Position numbers and translations under genes: made by a program. Positions 32,988 to 40,208 of a DNA stretch of 44,432 bases are shown here, one piece after another. The notes under the pieces are model-generated. The model made no database searches. It was not told where the DNA came from and worked only from the letters and a program-made list of their open reading frames with translations. Where the stretch lies: positions 1-44,432 of the forward strand of contig DAIDHM010000245.1 in the NCBI GenBank assembly GCA_027459705.1, read 5' to 3'. Positions within the stretch are counted from its first letter, which is position 1. Every line of letters begins with the position of its first letter. This DNA comes from Ktedonobacteria bacterium. Its GTDB lineage: Bacteria; Chloroflexota; Ktedonobacteria; Ktedonobacterales; JACDGC01.

Positions 32988-33032
32988 GACGACTTTGTGT
33001 GGCACGGATATTTGTTTGTTTGCTTTGTGGAC

Positions 33033-33061
33033 TTGCGGTGCACCAACACATGTGCTATACT
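33033..33061 (+). promoter_or_regulatory. Promoter of the tandem serine tRNAs
   Basis: TTGCGG (33033-33038), a 17-base spacer and TATACT (33056-33061). Only seven bases (ACACGGC) separate the -10 box from the first base of the mature tRNA at 33069, so transcription probably begins at or within a base or two of the tRNA 5' end. Confidence 0.7.
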
Positions 33062-33068
33062 ACACGGC

Positions 33069-33155
33069 GGAGAGATGTCCGAGCGGTTTAAGGAGCTGCC
33101 CTCGAAATGCAGTGTACCTGAAAGGGTACCGTGGGTTCGAATCCCACTCTCTCCG
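33069..33155 (+). tRNA. tRNA-Ser (anticodon CGA)
   Basis: Type II tRNA of 87 bases. Acceptor GGAGAGA pairs with TCTCTCC, three-base D stem TCC/GGA, anticodon loop CTCGAAA giving CGA (reads UCG), long variable arm GTACC/GGTAC and T arm GTGGG-TTCGAAT-CCCAC. The discriminator is G and CCA is not encoded. The last pair of the anticodon stem (31-39) is C-T, a mismatch. Confidence 0.93.
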
Positions 33156-33163
33156 CCCGGAAA

Positions 33164-33191
33164 ACGGGGCGAGGCCGAGGTCTCGCCCCGT
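33164..33191 (+). terminator. Hairpin between the two serine tRNAs
   Basis: ACGGGGCGAG (33164-33173) pairs perfectly with CTCGCCCCGT (33182-33191) over ten bases. It may be a processing or partial termination signal between the genes; no U tract follows. Confidence 0.55.
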
Positions 33192-33201
33192 ATACGATCC
33201 C

Positions 33202-33285
33202 GGAGGAGTCCCATAGCGGCCTAGTGGGCACGACTGGAAATCGTGTGTGTGATGAGCACCGTGGGTTCGAATCCCACCTCCTCCG
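33202..33285 (+). tRNA. tRNA-Ser (anticodon GGA)
   Basis: Type II tRNA of 84 bases. Acceptor GGAGGAG/CTCCTCC, D stem CCA/TGG, anticodon stem CACGA/TCGTG with loop CTGGAAA giving GGA (reads UCC and UCU), long variable arm around GTG...CAC, and a T arm identical to that of the CGA tRNA. CCA is not encoded. It has no clear promoter of its own and is probably co-transcribed. Confidence 0.94.
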
Positions 33286-33296
33286 CCCTCCAACAC

Positions 33297-33341
33297 AGAC
33301 AGAGCGAACTCCCTCACTGCCGTGCGGAGTTCGCTCTGTCT
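33297..33341. terminator. 16-bp terminator after the serine tRNAs, shared with mntH
   Basis: AGACAGAGCGAACTCC (33297-33312) and its exact complement (33326-33341) flank a 13-base loop. It lies 11 bases after the second tRNA and 11 bases beyond the stop of the converging mntH gene, so it likely serves both directions. Confidence 0.8.
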
Positions 33342-33351
33342 CTATCGATAT

Positions 33352-34680
33352 TCACCTTGAGGCGCCTACAGTCGCGATAATTAACCAGGCATTGAGGACC
33401 AGAATCACTAAACCAATGGCGATGCCCAGCCCTAAGGTCCAGGCGCGATTGACCAATGGACCCATCAACTTGGGCTGTGAGGTGAAGTAGAGGAGCGCGG
33501 CAATCGGCCCCATCAGCGCGAAACTTAAGATCACCTGACTGAAGACGATCGCCTGGGTCGCGTCCACCCCCAAAGCGATGATGATCAAAGCAGGCACCAT
33601 CGTAATCAACCGCCGCACCCACTGTGGAATGGACCAGCCAACAAAGCCTTCCATAATGACCTGGCCAGCCATCGTCCCGACGGTCGAACTGGAGAGACCG
33701 GAGGCCAGCAGCGAGACCCCAAAGATGATGCTTGCCGCGCCGCCGAGCAAAGGGGTTAACGTCCGATAGGCCGTGCCCAGGTCCGCGATCTGGGTCAGGC
33801 CGTCACGATGAAAGATCGCCGCCGCCATAAACATCATCGCACCATTGATGACCCCTGCCAATGTCATCGCGATGGCGACATCCACAATCGAGAGTCGGAA
33901 GATGCGCTTGCGATCCGCATTGGAGCGGGCCGGGACGCGCCCATTCATCAGCGCGGAATGGAGGTAGATAACATGAGGCATGACTGTCGCACCCAGGATG
34001 CCGACCGCCAGCAAAATGCTGCCGGCCGGGAGATTGGGCACGATAGCGTGGTAAGTAATCTGCTGAAAATTGGGGCGGGCGAGGATGGTCTCGACGACAT
34101 ATGACAACGCGATAATGCTCACGAAGCCTGCGATCAATGCCTCTAACGGCCGGAATCCGTACCGTTGCAATCCAAGAATCAGGAACGTGACCAGACCAGT
34201 CAAGAGGGCGGAGAGCAGCAACGGAAAATGAAAGAGTAGGGTGAATCCAAGCGATGCGCCAACGAATTCCGCCAGGTCAGTTGCCATCGCTGCGATCTCG
34301 GCAATGGCCCAGAGTGTGTAATTGAGCTTGCTGGGCAGATACTTACGACACAGCATCGGCAAGCTGGCATCCGTGGCGATGCCCAATTTCGCGGAAAGCG
34401 CCTGCAAGAAAGCGGCAATCAGATTAGCTGCGGTGATGACCCAGAGGAGGGTGTAACCAAACTGCGCTCCACCCTGGATGTTCGTCGCAAAATTCCCCGG
34501 ATCGATATACGCGATCGATGCGATAAATGCCGGCCCCAGAAATGGAAGAATGCGCGCTAAGCCCGTCGCGCGTCCATCCAGGGATTTCTTGGCGGCACGC
34601 AACATCTTGCGATCTCCGCGCCGCCCAACAACTTCGCCCGCGATTGCCTCATCCAACCCATTGATATCTATCTCGGTCAT
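33352..34680 (-). CDS. mntH: NRAMP family manganese/iron transporter MntH
   Basis: Proton-coupled divalent-metal importer of 442 residues from the ATG at 34680, seven bases after GGAGG. The helix 1 metal site AYIDPGNFATNIQGGAQFGY and the helix 6 motif GATVMPHVIYLHSAL are intact (D, N and M ligands), which points to manganese selectivity. About eleven hydrophobic helices are visible. The N-terminal 30 residues are hydrophilic and charged. The gene is directly downstream of the MntR-type regulator (119-base gap) and probably controlled by it. Its end converges with the tRNA genes over a shared hairpin. Confidence 0.94.
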   Translation of the reverse strand: MTEIDINGLDEAIAGEVVGRRGDRKMLRAAKKSLDGRATGLARILPFLGPAFIASIAYIDPGNFATNIQGGAQFGYTLLWVITAANLIAAFLQALSAKLGIATDASLPMLCRKYLPSKLNYTLWAIAEIAAMATDLAEFVGASLGFTLLFHFPLLLSALLTGLVTFLILGLQRYGFRPLEALIAGFVSIIALSYVVETILARPNFQQITYHAIVPNLPAGSILLAVGILGATVMPHVIYLHSALMNGRVPARSNADRKRIFRLSIVDVAIAMTLAGVINGAMMFMAAAIFHRDGLTQIADLGTAYRTLTPLLGGAASIIFGVSLLASGLSSSTVGTMAGQVIMEGFVGWSIPQWVRRLITMVPALIIIALGVDATQAIVFSQVILSFALMGPIAALLYFTSQPKLMGPLVNRAWTLGLGIAIGLVILVLNAWLIIATVGASR

Positions 34681-34799
34681 GACCATTCCTCCACCCACCC
34701 GCGTGCCAAGCAACCCAGGTGCCCAATATCATACCCTTGAAAGGGATCCATCATCCACATGCACCGCACTACCATCTCCCGCACCGCATCACCTGCTTG

Positions 34800-35513
34800 T
34801 CAGTGGCCCGAATGCATGACCAACATGACACCGGCGATGAGCGGACTGATAAGGCATTCGGCGGTTTCTGTGGCTACGCGCAAATCGCCGCCGAAGGGCG
34901 CGCGCGCCATCAGTCGGATATGTGTGCCGGGAGTCAGTCGCAACTGATCCAGATAGCGCAAGAGCGTCGGATCCTGAGTCAGTACCCGCACGATCGTATA
35001 GATCCGGTCAGGATCCGGAATCATCGCCGCCAACGGGGCTAATTCCGGACCAGTGATCTGCCCTTCTTTCGTAGGGATAGGATCACCATGGGGATCGTAG
35101 GCGGGATTCCCTAACATCTCGTCGATGCGGTCCTCGAACTCCTCGGAGATGGCGTGCTCAAGCGCGTCAGCCTGATCATGGACCTCATCCCACCGGAACC
35201 CAACGACCCGTGTCAGATACAGTTCCAGCAACCGATGGTGTCGCACCAGTTCCAGGGCCAGGCGTTCGCCTACCTCGGTCAGGTTCACGCCGCGATAGGG
35301 CGCGTGGGTCACCAGCTCGAGATCCGCAAGTTTTTTGACCATACCCGTCACAGACCCAGGCGCCACCCCCAGCCGCGCCGCGAGCGCGTTGGTGGTTACC
35401 AGGTCGCTGTCGTGCGTGCGTCGCAACTCTTCTCGGAGTTGAAAGATGGCTTTCAGGTAATCCTCGCCGGATTCGCTGAGATTCAGTTGTGACCGCAATT
35501 GAGATTTTGGCAT
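34800..35513 (-). CDS. mntR: DtxR/MntR family metal-dependent regulator
   Basis: Metal-sensing repressor of 237 residues. N-terminal helix-turn-helix (about 10-75: SESGEDYLKAIFQLRE, LAARLGVAPGSVTGMVKKLADLELV), dimerisation and metal domain (about 76-150: LALELVRHHRLLELYL, GFRWDEVHDQADALEHAISEEFEDRIDEML with E and H ligands), and a FeoA/SH3-like C-terminal domain (about 175-235). The third domain puts it nearer DtxR/IdeR in layout than short MntR, but mntH as neighbour supports manganese. Its promoter places the start of transcription at the start codon (see separate entry). Confidence 0.92.
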   Translation of the reverse strand: MPKSQLRSQLNLSESGEDYLKAIFQLREELRRTHDSDLVTTNALAARLGVAPGSVTGMVKKLADLELVTHAPYRGVNLTEVGERLALELVRHHRLLELYLTRVVGFRWDEVHDQADALEHAISEEFEDRIDEMLGNPAYDPHGDPIPTKEGQITGPELAPLAAMIPDPDRIYTIVRVLTQDPTLLRYLDQLRLTPGTHIRLMARAPFGGDLRVATETAECLISPLIAGVMLVMHSGH

Positions 35514-35519
35514 ACCTCA

Positions 35520-35548
35520 ATTATAAATGTTAACCCGCCAAATTGCAA
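35520..35548 (-). promoter_or_regulatory. Consensus promoter of mntR, apparently leaderless
   Basis: On the minus strand TTGCAA (35548-35543), a 17-base spacer and perfect TATAAT (35525-35520). The ATG at 35513 begins seven bases after the -10 box, where RNA polymerase normally starts, so the message would begin at or next to AUG. The spacer includes GTTAAC, a possible part of an autoregulatory operator. Confidence 0.75.
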
Positions 35549-35803
35549 GGTCATTATGCTCGATAACTCACGGATCATCCCAGCATGCTGGTTTTACCGG
35601 TACTTTTTCTGGGTTGTAGTAGGTATTTTTTAAGCAGGTGGAGACAGGTATAAGCTATCGGGGAATTGAAATGAGCAGACTTCAACCGCGTCAGTGCCCT
35701 GGTTATGGTCGCAGTGGAGGTCCACAGGCTCTCTTGTCATCAGTTGGCGAGATCGCTACAATGTGGAGCGTGAACGAGTCTGAGGGACAGAAGGAGGGGA
35801 GCG

Positions 35804-36889
35804 ATGGCGCACCTGGTGATTCCCGCTCCTTCGCCTACCCTGCCACCTGCACCTACCGCCCGGCGGCGGCGCGGATGGTGGCGGCTCGGCATTATCGTCG
35901 TGGCGATCCTCATGCTCGTCTGTGAGGGAATTTGGTGGCGGGTGACGGCGACCCATACGCAGTTCGCCGGTCCAGCATTCAATCAGCACACGAATGCCAT
36001 CTGGATCGCCCACACCTGGGTCGGGGATAGTCACTCTCCTACCGACTATGACGCACTGGCCGACGAACTGCGCCAGGGGCAGATCACCTATGTCTATGCG
36101 CATGTCGGGCCGTTGAATGGCAATGGCACCATCCCCAGCGCGCGCTATCTCTATGCCGCGGATTTCGTTCAGGCTATGCATCAACGGCTGCCACAGTTGC
36201 GCGTCCTGGCCTGGATCGGCCAGATCTATCGCGCGGGCGCCGGGACAGCGAGTGATGTCGTCGATCTCACGGTATCGGCAACACGCCAGCAGATCGCCAC
36301 CACAAGTGCGCATTTCACGCGCGATCTCGGCTTCGATGGTATCCAGTATGACCTGGAACCCATCCCCAATAACGATAACCATTTTCTGGATCTCCTCCGC
36401 ACCACGCGCCAGTTGATCGGACCTCAGGCTATTCTGGCCGTCACCACGCCAAACTGGGTGCCAGTCGCGCGCGTGGCAGACGCGATGCGCGCAATCACCG
36501 GGCGCGAAGATACCTGGTGGACGACGTACTACTATGAGCGGGTGAGCCAGTTAGTCGACCAACTTGATGTGATGCTCTACAACACGGGCATGCCCACCGC
36601 GCCGCTTTATCAGGCATTCGCGCAGCAAGAGACTGAACACATCCTCCGGGCGGTGCAGAATGCGCCTTCCACGGCGACCGTCATCATTGGTCTGCCGACC
36701 TATCGCGATCCCCCATCACGCGCCTTTCACAGCGCGGCGGAAAATCTGACGACGGGGCTACGCGGCGTCATCGCCGGACTGAATACAGCGACGGACCACC
36801 CCGCCTTTGGTGGCGTGGCGATTTATCCAGAGTGGGTCATGACGCATGCTGACTGGCGCACCTACGAACAAATCTGGCTGGGGCAATGA
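35804..36889 (+). CDS. Membrane-anchored GH18-like glycosidase
   Basis: Protein of 361 residues with a strong ribosome site (AAGGAGGGG). A proline-rich, arginine-ended leader precedes one membrane helix at about 27-45; the rest is outside. The core has GH18 features: ITYVYAHVGPLNGNG, LRVLAWIGQIY, and FDGIQYDLEP where D178, D183 and E185 match the DxxDxDxE catalytic motif with E185 as proton donor; VMLYNTGM and GGVAIYPEWVM resemble later barrel strands. Chitin, peptidoglycan or other N-acetyl sugars are possible substrates, or it may be a non-catalytic relative. It converges on yfiH with an 18-base gap. Confidence 0.8.
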   Translation: MAHLVIPAPSPTLPPAPTARRRRGWWRLGIIVVAILMLVCEGIWWRVTATHTQFAGPAFNQHTNAIWIAHTWVGDSHSPTDYDALADELRQGQITYVYAHVGPLNGNGTIPSARYLYAADFVQAMHQRLPQLRVLAWIGQIYRAGAGTASDVVDLTVSATRQQIATTSAHFTRDLGFDGIQYDLEPIPNNDNHFLDLLRTTRQLIGPQAILAVTTPNWVPVARVADAMRAITGREDTWWTTYYYERVSQLVDQLDVMLYNTGMPTAPLYQAFAQQETEHILRAVQNAPSTATVIIGLPTYRDPPSRAFHSAAENLTTGLRGVIAGLNTATDHPAFGGVAIYPEWVMTHADWRTYEQIWLGQ

Positions 36890-36907
36890 GATCGCTGGAG
36901 CACGGCA

Positions 36908-37741
36908 TCAGCGAAGCGCAATAACGACAGCATGTCGCCCGGTCTGGCGGTGCTCTTTGCGAAATGAGAAAAAGAGATCGGTATGGCAGCCCGTACAGAG
37001 ATCACAGCGTTCGATCTGGTTGGAGGGAATGTCGAGAGCGCGGAGTTGTCGGTAATTCGATTCTAATACATCCAGCCGGAGAGACTGTTTACGGGTATCC
37101 GATTCGTCGGTGACCGTGATCGTAGAGAAGGCCGCGTGTTCAAGGGCAAAGGGATGGGCAGCGAACGCCTGGCTGACTGGCCCATCGACCTCATAACAGC
37201 ATGCTCCGATAGTCGGCCCCAGTCCAACGATCAACGCATTCGGTCGCGTGCCATAATGTGTCGTCATGGCGCTCATCGCCGCCGCAACGACCGCCTGGCT
37301 CGTACCACGCCAGCCAGCGTGCACCAACGCAATGGCGTCGTGTTCGCGATCGACCAGCAGAATCGGCGCACAGTCCGCATAGGCCCAGAAGAGTCCGATA
37401 CCACGCGCCCGCGTGATCATCGCGTCGGCGCGGCCCGGGATGAGGCGGGTGAGCGCGGGGCCTTCCTGCACAGCTTCGGGTAAGATCTCGATGACCTGGT
37501 TGCTATGCACGGGATGTACGGTGACCAACGTGGGATGTCCAGGGAGGGCGGCGACAATGCGGCGACGGTTCTCGGTGACAGCATCTTGGTCATCACCAAC
37601 GCCACTGCCAGCGTTCAATCCAAGAAATGGAGGCTGACTGACTCCCCCCTGTCGCGAGAAGACCCCATGCGTGATAGTTGGCTCAGCCGCCAGGAGATCG
37701 AATTGCAACCAGTAGAGGTCATCCGTGAAATGTTCGCGCAC
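36908..37741 (-). CDS. yfiH: YfiH/LACC1 family multicopper-oxidase-like purine nucleoside enzyme
   Basis: Cytoplasmic protein of 277 residues starting with GTG at 37741 (GAGGAG nine bases upstream). Zinc-site residues are in TVHPVHSNQV, YADCAPILLVD and ALVHAGWRGTSQAV; GLGPTIGACCYEVDG and CTGCHTDLFFSFRKE are family signatures. These proteins were long annotated as laccases or polyphenol oxidases; characterised members act on purine nucleosides or edit peptidoglycan precursors. It follows the cysteine desulfurase gene by 58 bases on the same strand. Confidence 0.92.
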   Translation of the reverse strand: MREHFTDDLYWLQFDLLAAEPTITHGVFSRQGGVSQPPFLGLNAGSGVGDDQDAVTENRRRIVAALPGHPTLVTVHPVHSNQVIEILPEAVQEGPALTRLIPGRADAMITRARGIGLFWAYADCAPILLVDREHDAIALVHAGWRGTSQAVVAAAMSAMTTHYGTRPNALIVGLGPTIGACCYEVDGPVSQAFAAHPFALEHAAFSTITVTDESDTRKQSLRLDVLESNYRQLRALDIPSNQIERCDLCTGCHTDLFFSFRKEHRQTGRHAVVIALR

Positions 37742-37799
37742 GCTGGAGATCTCCTCATCTGTCTTCGCAGGTCGTCACATCTGAACTGCGCAAGCATTG

Positions 37800-38975
37800 C
37801 TAGTGGGATGCGATGGGCGTTGAGCCGAGTTGACGTAAAGACTCCACCATCATCGGCAATTGAGCACTGACCGCTGTGACATCCTCAGCGGTGGTGTCGC
37901 GTCCCAGGGTCAGCCGTAAGTGCCCCCGATTCCAGTGGTCGTCCAATCCAATCGCCACCAGTACATGCGAGGGGTCGACGACGGCGCTGGTGCAGGCCGA
38001 TCCGCTGGAGGCAGCGATACCCGCCAGGTCGAGATGCAGCAAGAGCGCTTCGCCCTCGATGCCCTGAAACGCGAAACTGGCATTGTTGGCCAAGCGATCG
38101 GTCGGGTGTCCTGTCAGGCGCGCGGCGGGAATGCGCTCCACATTGGCAATGAGTTGGTCACGAAGTGCAGATAGTCGAACCACCTCGGTCACACGCTCAT
38201 TTTGAGCCAGCGTCAGCGCCGTGGAAGCCCCAACGATACCCGCCACATTCTCCGTCCCGGCGCGCCGGTTGCGCTCTTGCGAGCCGCCGTGTGTTTGGGG
38301 CGCGATGCGCGTTCCGGTGCGGAGGTAGAGTACCCCAACCCCACGCGGACCATAGAACTTATGCGCCGAGAGCGAAAGTGCGTCAACCTGAAGCTGTGTG
38401 ACATCCAAGGGGAGCAGTCCTCCGCCCTGCACCGCATCGGTATGAAACGGAATATGTCGCGCGCGACAGAGTGCGCCAATCTCCGCAATCGGCTGGATCG
38501 ACCCGATCTCGTTGTTGGCGAGCATGATAGTCACGAGGACTGTGGCGGGAGTGATGGCCGCCGCGACGTCGGCAACCGCGACACGCCCTTGCGCATCGAC
38601 CGGAAGGTATGTGACCTGGAAGCCCTGTTGTTCCAGTGCCTGACAGGTATGCAGTACCGCATGATGCTCAATCGAGCTGGTGATGATATGGTTGCCGCGC
38701 GCGCGATTGGCCTGGGCGATACCTTTGATAGCCAGGTTATCCGCTTCTGATCCGCCACTGGTGAAGATTATCTCAGTTGGCCGACAACGCAGAATGGCGG
38801 CGATCTCTTCGCGAGATTCGTCGACAGCGGCGGCCGCTCGCTGCCCCAGCCGATAGACTCCACCAGGATTGCCAAATTCGGTCGAAAAGTATGGTAGCAT
38901 CGCCGCCAGGACACGCGGGTCAACCGGAGTCGTCGCAGCATGGTCGAAATAGTGGGTGCCATCGGGCAGTGGCAT
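37800..38975 (-). CDS. Cysteine desulfurase (NifS/IscS family)
   Basis: Pyridoxal-phosphate enzyme of 391 residues that takes sulfur from cysteine for iron-sulfur clusters or thiolated tRNA. Cofactor and active-site residues are visible: IEHHAVL, HTDAVQ, the Schiff-base lysine in SAHKFYGPRG, GGSQERNRRAGTEN, and the catalytic cysteine in SSGSACTSA of the short-loop class I type. No iscU, iscR or mnmA gene is adjacent, so its acceptor is not shown by context. An extended -10 box TGCTATAGT lies on the minus strand at 39016-39008, between galT and this gene. Confidence 0.94.
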   Translation of the reverse strand: MPLPDGTHYFDHAATTPVDPRVLAAMLPYFSTEFGNPGGVYRLGQRAAAAVDESREEIAAILRCRPTEIIFTSGGSEADNLAIKGIAQANRARGNHIITSSIEHHAVLHTCQALEQQGFQVTYLPVDAQGRVAVADVAAAITPATVLVTIMLANNEIGSIQPIAEIGALCRARHIPFHTDAVQGGGLLPLDVTQLQVDALSLSAHKFYGPRGVGVLYLRTGTRIAPQTHGGSQERNRRAGTENVAGIVGASTALTLAQNERVTEVVRLSALRDQLIANVERIPAARLTGHPTDRLANNASFAFQGIEGEALLLHLDLAGIAASSGSACTSAVVDPSHVLVAIGLDDHWNRGHLRLTLGRDTTAEDVTAVSAQLPMMVESLRQLGSTPIASH

Positions 38976-39042
38976 GGATCGCGCTCCTCAAGGTATGTCT
39001 ATTCAATACTATAGCATGCCGGGACAGTGCGCGCACGCGTCC

Positions 39043-39957
39043 TCATGGCATGGCATCGCGAAGCTCCTGGGCCTTCACCTCGGGTAGCGCATCGTTGAGC
39101 CAGAGTCCAAAAGCTGTCTCGGCACTGGCCGCGTATTTCAATTTTCCGGGCGCACGACCTACGGGTAATAATTCCAGGTGCAGATGGTAACGAGGATCAG
39201 CCAACTGATGGAGTGCCAGAAAATATGGCATCGCGCCTTCCACCAGGGTATTCCAGCCCCTGACGATGCGCAAAAGGATCTCCGCCAATTCCCGCGCCGC
39301 CGCGCCACCGGGTTCGAGCGTGCTGATGTCGGAGATGTGCTGCCGAGCATAGATCTGCACTTCGTATGGATAACGCGCCCAGGCCGGGATGAAGCCTAAC
39401 CAATGCGGCGTATCAACCACAACGCGCGCGCCAGCGGCCTCCTCCGCCAGCGTGCGACAGAAGAGGCAAGCGCCGGTTGTCGTCAGATGCTGAGTAACAT
39501 GGGCCAATTCACGTTCGATGATCGGCGGCAAGAAGGCGATTCCATAGGTCTGGCCGTGGGGATGGTACTGGGTCTGGCCGATCGCCGTACCAGAGTTCTC
39601 GAAGGTCATGACGCAGGCATAGCGTTGGCTGAGATCCAGATAGACTTCCCGCCAGAGATCCACCACCGCGACCACCTGGTCAAGTGACATTGCCGCGAAA
39701 GGCAGATTATGTGCTCGGGCATAGAGCAAGACAAAGCATTCCCCCAGCGGAGGCTGTAGCGGGGGGAAATCGTTGGGACGCACCCACGTCTCGCGGTCCG
39801 AAGGCCAGGCACCAGCAGCGATATCAGCGCAAAATGGGCAATCCGTCACCCCTTCACGACGATTCATGCGACTTGGGGTCCGTACCACAGGTTCACCCAG
39901 GAAGGGATTCTCGACCAGTTGCTGATTGGTCGATTGGGGGTGAATGTCTTCAGGCAT
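39043..39957 (-). CDS. galT: Galactose-1-phosphate uridylyltransferase
   Basis: Enzyme of 304 residues from the ATG at 39957 (GGAG seven bases upstream). The catalytic motif is QYHPHGQTY (H132-P-H134), preceded by FENSGTAIGQ. Zinc-type cysteine pairs are CPFC (40-43) and CLFC further on. RYPYEVQIYARQHISDIS and YHLHLELLPVGR are family segments. It transfers UMP between glucose-1-P and galactose-1-P in the Leloir route, though relatives without galK/galE nearby may use other sugar phosphates; neither is in the window. It heads a gene row with the desulfurase and yfiH. Confidence 0.92.
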   Translation of the reverse strand: MPEDIHPQSTNQQLVENPFLGEPVVRTPSRMNRREGVTDCPFCADIAAGAWPSDRETWVRPNDFPPLQPPLGECFVLLYARAHNLPFAAMSLDQVVAVVDLWREVYLDLSQRYACVMTFENSGTAIGQTQYHPHGQTYGIAFLPPIIERELAHVTQHLTTTGACLFCRTLAEEAAGARVVVDTPHWLGFIPAWARYPYEVQIYARQHISDISTLEPGGAAARELAEILLRIVRGWNTLVEGAMPYFLALHQLADPRYHLHLELLPVGRAPGKLKYAASAETAFGLWLNDALPEVKAQELRDAMP

Positions 39958-40208
39958 GTTTGATCTCCACGTAAAATAGCCAGGACTCACTGCACCTCAA
40001 TGGGCGGGAGGTCGCGCACCTGAAAAAAGCCGCGCGATGACGTGGAGCAGCCGCACTGGCGCGATTGCCTATTCGATTGCCTACCGCGTTCCCAACCCAG
40101 TTTACCATATTTTGTGAAGTTTTGATCTGGACGCCACCCCGTCCTGTCTGCTACAATGCAAACACACCATGTGCATGACCCAAATGGTGGCAGACTGAGA
40201 GGCGAGAC
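39958..40208. promoter_or_regulatory. Divergent promoter region, galT versus repeat protein
   Basis: About 250 bases. On the plus strand an extended -10 TGCTACAAT (hexamer 40152-40157) precedes the repeat-protein gene by 51 bases. No clear galT promoter is seen. Confidence 0.45.

Noticed and set aside
34730-34750. MntR box in front of mntH (CCCTTGAAAGGG)
   Set aside because: It is a short imperfect dyad that does not match a known MntR or DtxR consensus closely enough to claim.
35638-35925. 95-residue plus-strand frame in front of the GH18-like gene
   Set aside because: It overlaps the GH18-like start in another frame, lacks a ribosome site and resembles no family.
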